Assembly (NCBI RefSeq): GCF_008064665.1
Contig: NZ_VRZA01000003.1
Span: 558,001 to 622,000 of the forward strand
Direction: 5' to 3'
DNA: 64,000 nucleotides
From: Parahaliea maris
GTDB lineage: Bacteria; Pseudomonadota; Gammaproteobacteria; Pseudomonadales; Halieaceae
This document shows, piece after piece, positions 58,993 through 64,000 of the stretch (its first letter is position 1; each line of letters starts with the position of its first letter). Made by a program: the position numbers and the translations under genes. Below the pieces are notes generated by a model. The model worked only from the letters and a program-made list of their open reading frames with translations, did not search any database and had not been told where the DNA came from.

Positions 58993-59531
58993 CAAAACAT
59001 TCCGGTCTCGAGCTGGGCTTCCTCGGACATCATCTCGCGGCTCCAGGGTGGGTCGAACACCAGTTCAACCGCCACGTCCTTCACGTGGGGAACTTGGGAC
59101 ACACGGTATTTCACGTCACCCACCAGTACCGGCCCCATGCCACAACCGGGCGCGGTGAGGGTCATGTGAATGGTAACCCGGCCGCTGGCCTGGTCGATGT
59201 TCAATTCGTAGATCAGGCCGAGGTTGACCAGGTCGACGGGCACTTCGGGATCGTAGACCGTGTGCAGCGCTTCCCATACCTGGGCTTCACTGATCTTGCC
59301 GTCGGCCGGGGACTCGAAGGCCAGTTTCAGGGGCTCCAGGCCCAGGGCGTCAGCATCGGTACCGTCGACCCGGACCATATTGCCGTTGAAGATCACCGTG
59401 TAGTTGCCGCCCAGTGACTGGGTGAGGGTGACGAAGGTGTGGGCCGGTATGGTGACCGGGTCGCCGACGGGAACCAGCCGTCCGGGGCAGTCCCGGCGGG
59501 TGGTGAGCATGGTGCGTTCCTGGGCGCTCAT
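58992..59531 (-). CDS. sufT: SufT, DUF59 / MIP18-family Fe-S maturation factor
   Basis: 179 residues from ATG 59531 (MSAQERTMLTTRRDC); the frame runs on upstream into sufA without support. DUF59 core: VWEALHTVYDPEVPVDLVNLGLIYEL (in part) with the conserved DPE, and MTLTAPGCGMGPVLVGDVK including the conserved Cys. The N-terminal ~70 residues are the SufT-specific extension. An accessory factor for Fe-S delivery. Follows sufA by 13 nt, sits before sufE. Confidence 0.9.
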   Translation of the reverse strand: MSAQERTMLTTRRDCPGRLVPVGDPVTIPAHTFVTLTQSLGGNYTVIFNGNMVRVDGTDADALGLEPLKLAFESPADGKISEAQVWEALHTVYDPEVPVDLVNLGLIYELNIDQASGRVTIHMTLTAPGCGMGPVLVGDVKYRVSQVPHVKDVAVELVFDPPWSREMMSEEAQLETGMF

Positions 59532-59544
59532 CGGACGACAGACC

Positions 59545-59901
59545 TCAGTTGACAGTGAAGCTTTCACCGCAGCCACAGGCGGCAGTGACATTGGGGTTGT
59601 GGAACTTGATGGTGCGGTTGATGCCTTCTTTCTCGTAGGCAATTTCGGTGCCCTGCAGCACCGGCAACGACGCGGGGTCGATGTACACTTCCAGGCCGTT
59701 ATCCAGGTTCATCACCAGGTCGCCGGTTTCGCTGTGTTCGACCTCGTCCATCACGTACATGTAGCCGGTGCAACCGCTCTCCTTGACGCTGATGCGCACA
59801 CCGCGACCGCCGTGTTTTTCCAGCTGTTTCTTGAGGTGTATCGCTGCCGCCTCCGATACGTGGATGGCGTCGCGGGTCACGTCAAAACTTTCTACCGACA
59901 T
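59545..59901 (-). CDS. sufA: A-type Fe-S cluster carrier SufA
   Basis: 118 residues of IscA/SufA fold. The three conserved Cys are in KESGCTGYMYV and the C-terminal TAACGCGESF. Transfers clusters from SufBCD to apo-proteins. Nine nt downstream of sufS. Confidence 0.92.
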   Translation of the reverse strand: MSVESFDVTRDAIHVSEAAAIHLKKQLEKHGGRGVRISVKESGCTGYMYVMDEVEHSETGDLVMNLDNGLEVYIDPASLPVLQGTEIAYEKEGINRTIKFHNPNVTAACGCGESFTVN

Positions 59902-59910
59902 GTAAAACTC

Positions 59911-61158
59911 CTAGCGAAAAAGCCGCACGGCTTTGTGGATTCCGGCAAACAGGCGCTCGACATCGTCTGCGGTGTTGTACAGCGCATAGGAAGCGCGCAC
60001 GGTACCCGGTACCTGGTAGTGGGCCATCAGCGGCTGGGTGCAGTGGTGCCCGGTGCGCACCGCGATGCCCTGCTGGTCCAGCAGCATGCCGAGGTCCGAG
60101 GGGTGCACGCCGTCCAGCACAAAGCTGAAGATGCCCACGGATTCCTTCGGGGCGCCAATGCGACGCAGTCCCTCGACACCCTTGGCCAATTCCAGGGACT
60201 GTGCCAGCAGGCCCAGTTCGTGCTCCGCTGCGGCGGTCATATCGATGCCGCCAAGGTAGTCGATGGCTGTAGCGAGACCGATAGCATCGGCAATGTTGGG
60301 GGTGCCCGCCTCGAATTTAAAGGGCAGGGTGTTGAAGGTGGTGCCCTCGAAACTTACGGTTTCTATCATCTCCCCGCCGCCGAGGAAGGGCGGCATGGCG
60401 TCCAGCAGTTCCCGGCGACCCCACAGGGCGCCGATGCCGGTCGGGCCGTAGAGCTTGTGGCCGGAAAAGGCGTAAAAGTCGCAGTCCAGTGCCTGCACGT
60501 CGACCGGGCAGTGGGCCGTGGCCTGGGCGCCGTCCACCAGGATGCGGGCGCCGACGGCGTGGGCTTTGGCGGCGATTTCCTGCACCGGATTGACCGTACC
60601 GAGGGCGTTGGACACGTGGTTCACCGCCACCAGCTTGACGCGCTCGTCGAGCAGGGTGTCCAGGGCTGCCATGTCGATATCACCCTCCGGGGTGATGGGG
60701 ATGGGCACCACTTCCGCGCCGGTGGCGGCGCACACCAGCTGCCAGGGTACGATGTCCGAGTGATGCTCCAGCCAGGACACCAGCACCTTGTCACCGGGCC
60801 CAAGGTTGCTGCGTCCCCAGCTGTGGGCCACCAGGTTGATGGCCTCGGTGGTGCCGCGCACCCAGATCACCTGGCAGGCTTCCGGGCTGTTGATAAAGCG
60901 GGACACGGTTTCCCTGGCCTGTTCGAAGGCAGCGGTGGCGCGATCCGACAGGGCGTGGGCGCCGCGGTGAACATTGGCGTTGTCGTGGCGATAGTAGTGG
61001 GCGATCGCCTCGATCACGGCCTCGGGCTTCTGGGTCGTGGCCGCGTTGTCCAGATAGACCAGCGGGTGGCCGTTCACTTCCTGCTGCAGAATGGGAAAGT
61101 CCCGGCGCAGGGCGGCGGCATCGAAAGTACGCGGGGTAATCGTCTCGACCTTACTCAT
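59911..61158 (-). CDS. sufS: Cysteine desulfurase SufS (class II)
   Basis: 415 residues from ATG 61158. The PLP lysine is K235 in FSGHKLYGPTG, and the catalytic Cys C373 in RTGHHCTQPLM, the short-loop RxGxHC motif of group II desulfurases that need SufE. VLVDGAQ-type PLP pocket ILVDGAQATAH. Overlaps the sufD 3' end by 8 nt. Confidence 0.94.
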   Translation of the reverse strand: MSKVETITPRTFDAAALRRDFPILQQEVNGHPLVYLDNAATTQKPEAVIEAIAHYYRHDNANVHRGAHALSDRATAAFEQARETVSRFINSPEACQVIWVRGTTEAINLVAHSWGRSNLGPGDKVLVSWLEHHSDIVPWQLVCAATGAEVVPIPITPEGDIDMAALDTLLDERVKLVAVNHVSNALGTVNPVQEIAAKAHAVGARILVDGAQATAHCPVDVQALDCDFYAFSGHKLYGPTGIGALWGRRELLDAMPPFLGGGEMIETVSFEGTTFNTLPFKFEAGTPNIADAIGLATAIDYLGGIDMTAAAEHELGLLAQSLELAKGVEGLRRIGAPKESVGIFSFVLDGVHPSDLGMLLDQQGIAVRTGHHCTQPLMAHYQVPGTVRASYALYNTADDVERLFAGIHKAVRLFR

Positions 61159-62482
61159 CGCCGGACTCCAGGCTTTCTTCTTCCAAAATATGCCTTGTGA
61201 GCTTCTCATTGCGGGCGAAGCGCCGGGCCAGCATCGGTTTCAGGAAGTTGCGCAGGTCTTCACAGCGAATGCCGTCCACCAGTTCGTTGATGAAGCCGTA
61301 GCTCAGCATGACTTCTGCCTCATCCTTCGGTACCCCACGGGTGCGCAGGTAGTGCAGGCTGGCCGGGTCCATCTGCGCCACGGTGGCGCCGTGGGCGCAC
61401 TGCACGTCGTCGGCGTAGATCTCCAGCTCCGGCTTGGTGTTGACCTCGGCGCGGTTGCTGGTGAGCAGGTTCTTGTTGGACAGTTCGGCGCGGGTTTTCT
61501 GGGCATCCGGGTGAATGTGGATGCGCCCGTTGAAAATAGCTGTGGCTTCGTCGCCGATAATGCCGCGGAAGGTCTCGCTGCTGGTGCAGTGCGGTACCGC
61601 GTGTTCGATGCAGGTATGGTAGTCCACCTGTTCCTCGCCGCGGGGCAGGTAGATGCCGTTGAGTTCACAGTGGGCACCCTGGCCCCGGTGCTCGGCCACC
61701 AGGTCGACGCGCTTGAGACGGCTGCCCAGGGCCAGGTGGAAGCTGTTGAGGGTGCTATTGGCGGCCAGTGCGGCGTGCACACCGCCAATATGAACCGCTT
61801 CTCCCTGCTCCAGCTGCAGGCGGTAGTGATTGAGTTGCGCGCCATCGCCCAGCAGCAGTTCGGTAATGCCGTTAGTGAAGGCGGTGCCCCCAGTATCGGT
61901 ATTGGCGAAGCTCTCCACCACGCTGGCCTGGCTGTTGGCGCCCAGTTGCACCAGCAGGCGCTGGTTCACGCTGAGGGCGTCGACCTGGCCACTGGTCAGC
62001 CACACCAGGTGGATGGGCTGGTCGAGCACGGTATTGGCATCGATCTGCAGGAATACACCGTCGGCAATGGTGGCGTCGTTGAGGGCCGCGAAGCGGTGGT
62101 TGGCGGTATTGACGGCAGAGCCCAGCTGGCTGGCGATGGTTTCGGCGGCGGCCTCGTCGGCTTCGCTGAAACGCACCAGGCGGGCGCCTGCGGGCAGTTC
62201 CACCCGGGACAGTTCTTCCCGGAACTGGCCGTCGGCAAACACCAGGGTGCTGCCCGCCAGCTGCGGATAGTTGAGCTTGCCGAGTCTGGGGGCCGCTTCG
62301 CGGTCGACCGCGGTGAAGCGCTGCTGCAATGCCTGCAGATTGTTGTACTTCCAGGCCTCGGTCTTGCGGGTTGGCAGGGTGGTGGCCTGCCACTGTTCCC
62401 GGCCACGCTCCTGCACCGCCGCCAGCCACACCGGCGCCAGTTTCGCCGCGGCTGCCAGGGGTTGTTGCATGAAGTCGCTCAT
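61151..62482 (-). CDS. sufD: SufD, Fe-S assembly scaffold subunit
   Basis: 443 residues from ATG 62482. Right-handed beta-helix core with the conserved YADDVQCAHGATVAQMD (His/Cys region) and the C-terminal LSYGFINELVDGI. Pairs with SufB and two SufC. Its start shares one base with the sufC stop (TGATG). Confidence 0.93.
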   Translation of the reverse strand: MSDFMQQPLAAAAKLAPVWLAAVQERGREQWQATTLPTRKTEAWKYNNLQALQQRFTAVDREAAPRLGKLNYPQLAGSTLVFADGQFREELSRVELPAGARLVRFSEADEAAAETIASQLGSAVNTANHRFAALNDATIADGVFLQIDANTVLDQPIHLVWLTSGQVDALSVNQRLLVQLGANSQASVVESFANTDTGGTAFTNGITELLLGDGAQLNHYRLQLEQGEAVHIGGVHAALAANSTLNSFHLALGSRLKRVDLVAEHRGQGAHCELNGIYLPRGEEQVDYHTCIEHAVPHCTSSETFRGIIGDEATAIFNGRIHIHPDAQKTRAELSNKNLLTSNRAEVNTKPELEIYADDVQCAHGATVAQMDPASLHYLRTRGVPKDEAEVMLSYGFINELVDGIRCEDLRNFLKPMLARRFARNEKLTRHILEEESLESGDE

Positions 62483-63228
62483 CAGGCGGCGTCCTCCAGC
62501 CACGCATAGCCTTTCGCTTCCAGCTCCAGGGCCAGTGACTTGTCGCCGGACTTGATGATGCGGCCGCCGGCCAGTACGTGCACGTAGTCAGGTTCGATGT
62601 AGTTGAGCAGGCGCTGGTAGTGGGTTACCAGGATGAAGGAGCGTTCCGCGTCGCGCATGGCGTTCACGCCCTTGGCCACGACCTGGAGGGCGTCGATGTC
62701 GAGCCCGGAGTCGGTTTCGTCCATGATGCACAGCTTCGGTTCCAGCAGCATCATCTGCATAAGCTCGTTGCGCTTCTTCTCACCACCGGAGAAACCCTCG
62801 TTCACCCCGCGCTTGAGGAAGCTCTGGTCGAGGTCCACGGCCTTGCAGCACTCGCGCGCCTTTTTCATGAAGTCCACGCTGCTGATCGCCTCCAGGCCGC
62901 GGGCTTCGCGCACGGCGTCCACAGAGGCCTTCAGGAATTCCATGTTACTCACGCCGGGAATTTCCACCGGGTACTGGTAGGCCAGGAACAGGCCCAGGTG
63001 GGCGCGTTCTTCAGTCTCCATTGCCAGGATATCCTGGCCCAGCAGGCTGGCGCTGCCGGCGGTGACCTGGTAGCCGGGGCGGCCGGCCAGCACGTGACCC
63101 AGGGTGCTCTTGCCGGAGCCGTTCGGGCCCATGATGGCGTGCACTTCACCGGGTTTCACTTCCAGGTTGAGGCCCTTGAGGATGTCCTTGTCGTCCACGC
63201 GGGCGTGGAGGTTGTCGATTTTCAGCAT
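62482..63228 (-). CDS. sufC: SufC, Fe-S assembly ABC-type ATPase
   Basis: 248 residues from ATG 63228 (MLKIDNLHARV); the open frame extends upstream into sufB but is not SufC. Walker A MGPNGSGKST, signature FSGGEKKRNELMQ, Walker B CIMDETDSGLDID. Drives conformational change of SufBCD for cluster assembly. 35-nt gap from sufB. Confidence 0.95.
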   Translation of the reverse strand: MLKIDNLHARVDDKDILKGLNLEVKPGEVHAIMGPNGSGKSTLGHVLAGRPGYQVTAGSASLLGQDILAMETEERAHLGLFLAYQYPVEIPGVSNMEFLKASVDAVREARGLEAISSVDFMKKARECCKAVDLDQSFLKRGVNEGFSGGEKKRNELMQMMLLEPKLCIMDETDSGLDIDALQVVAKGVNAMRDAERSFILVTHYQRLLNYIEPDYVHVLAGGRIIKSGDKSLALELEAKGYAWLEDAA

Positions 63229-63263
63229 CAGTCGTTCTCTCTCAGTATTCGGTGACAGGGGCC

Positions 63264-64000
63264 TTAGCCCACAGAGCCTTCCAGGCTCACTTCCAGCAAT
63301 TTGCCCGCTTCCATGGCGAACTCCATGGGCAGCTCGCGGAACACTTCCTTGCAGAAGCCGTTCACGATCATCGACACGGCCTTCTCCGCGTCCAGGCCCC
63401 GCTGCTGACACAGGTAGAGCTGGTCGTCGCTGACCTTGGAGGTGGTGGCTTCGTGTTCCACCACCGCGCTGGGGTTGCGGCTCTCGATATAGGGGAAAGT
63501 GTGGGCGGCGCACTGGTCGCCGATCAGCAGGGAATCGCACTGGGTGTAGTTGCGCGCACCCTCGGCCCGCGGGCTCATGCGCACCAGGCCGCGGTAGGCG
63601 TTGGAGCTCTTGCCGGCGGAGATGCCCTTGGAAATGATGGTGGAGCGGGTGTTCTTGCCCAGGTGAATCATTTTGGTGCCGGTGTCGGCCTGCTGGGCAT
63701 TGTTGGTCAGTGCGACCGAGTAGAACTCGCCCACGCTGTTATCGCCACGGAGGATGCAGCTGGGGTACTTCCAGGTGATGGCGGAGCCGGTTTCGACCTG
63801 GGTCCAGGAGATCTTGGCATCCCGGTGGGCTACGCCGCGCTTTGTGACGAAGTTATAGATGCCGCCCTTGCCCTCGGCGTCGCCGGGGTACCAGTTCTGA
63901 ACGGTGGAGTATTTGATCTCGGCGCCGTCCAGGGCCACCAGTTCCACCACCGCCGCGTGCAGCTGGTTCTCGTCGCGCATCGGCGCGGTGCAGCCCTCGA
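63264..64000 (-). CDS. sufB: SufB, Fe-S assembly scaffold (partial, N-terminus off the window)
   Basis: C-terminal ~245 residues; the frame continues past 64000 ([19 protein letters not shown] at the edge). Hallmarks: [29 protein letters not shown]-type [32 protein letters not shown] and [18 protein letters not shown] with the His/Glu implicated in cluster formation. First visible gene of the suf operon; an IscR/SufR regulator may lie upstream, outside the window. Confidence 0.94.
   Translation of the reverse strand, partial: EGCTAPMRDENQLHAAVVELVALDGAEIKYSTVQNWYPGDAEGKGGIYNFVTKRGVAHRDAKISWTQVETGSAITWKYPSCILRGDNSVGEFYSVALTNNAQQADTGTKMIHLGKNTRSTIISKGISAGKSSNAYRGLVRMSPRAEGARNYTQCDSLLIGDQCAAHTFPYIESRNPSAVVEHEATTSKVSDDQLYLCQQRGLDAEKAVSMIVNGFCKEVFRELPMEFAMEAGKLLEVSLEGSVG

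Noticed and set aside
59404-61200. 598-codon open frame on the plus strand
   Set aside because: It lies antisense to sufA/sufS/sufT, which have complete family motifs. High GC removes stop codons from the opposite strand. No recognisable domain.

Overview
The window is 64 kb of high-GC, gene-dense DNA that looks like the chromosome of an aerobic marine gammaproteobacterium. My best guess is the OM60/NOR5 (Halieaceae) group or a close relative. This rests on gene content: TonB-dependent receptors, wax-ester synthase, Baeyer-Villiger monooxygenase, cytochrome P450, sulfotransferase/SDR/DUF1214 cluster, Fur boxes and a SUF iron-sulfur operon. The taxonomic call is inference. I see no rRNA, tRNA, CRISPR array, phage or insertion sequence.

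Layout. 1-1.7 kb: a truncated secreted coiled-coil protein and a bi-cupin protein. 1.9-4.6 kb: arsenic resistance operon arsR-arsC-arsH-acr3 behind an ArsR-type operator. 4.6-6.5 kb: a D-aminoacylase-like amidohydrolase. 14.1-6.5 kb (minus strand): a seven-gene operon with a membrane-fusion protein, a LolD/MacB-type ABC ATPase, two FtsX/MacB-type permeases, a sigma54-dependent response regulator, its histidine kinase and a DUF2164 protein. It starts at a near-perfect sigma54 promoter, with five TGTCCG repeats 114-180 bp upstream. 14.3-18.6 kb: TetR regulator divergent from sulfotransferase-SDR-DUF1214. 18.6-26.8 kb: an exported hydroxyacid dehydrogenase and a divergent exported amidohydrolase, a TonB-receptor remnant, a LuxR regulator, a HAPMO-like Baeyer-Villiger monooxygenase and an acetolactate-synthase-like enzyme. 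26.8-32.1 kb: a mutarotase, small unknown genes, a transmembrane Ser/Thr kinase with a PA-IL-lectin-like C-terminus coupled to a PiuC-type dioxygenase, and a divergent exported His/Met-rich protein sharing a Fur box with piuC. 32.2-40.5 kb: AsmA, heme-dependent N-demethylase-like protein, TSUP transporter, SGNH esterase, then a TetR gene next to a TonB receptor with two inverted-repeat operators between them.

40.6-44.9 kb: PerM/AI-2E transporter and a marR-emrA-emrB type efflux operon. 45.1-48.8 kb: a pentaheme c-type cytochrome and a tandem-GAF protein. 49.1-57.9 kb: a lipid module (wax-ester synthase/DGAT plus lipase-like hydrolase), a second LuxR paralogue, P450, PpnN nucleosidase, an atypical metallo-beta-lactamase-fold protein and an MDR dehydrogenase lacking the structural-zinc cysteines. 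58.6-64 kb: the SUF operon in transcription order sufB(partial)-C-D-S-A-T-E.

The most interesting unit is the 14.1-6.5 kb operon. The sequence shows the sensor, the activator, the promoter architecture and the transporter together, which suggests a self-amplifying envelope-export circuit. Other leads are the lectin-domain kinase with its iron-regulated neighbourhood, the double operator ahead of the TonB receptor, and the two exported enzymes at 18.6-21.5 kb.
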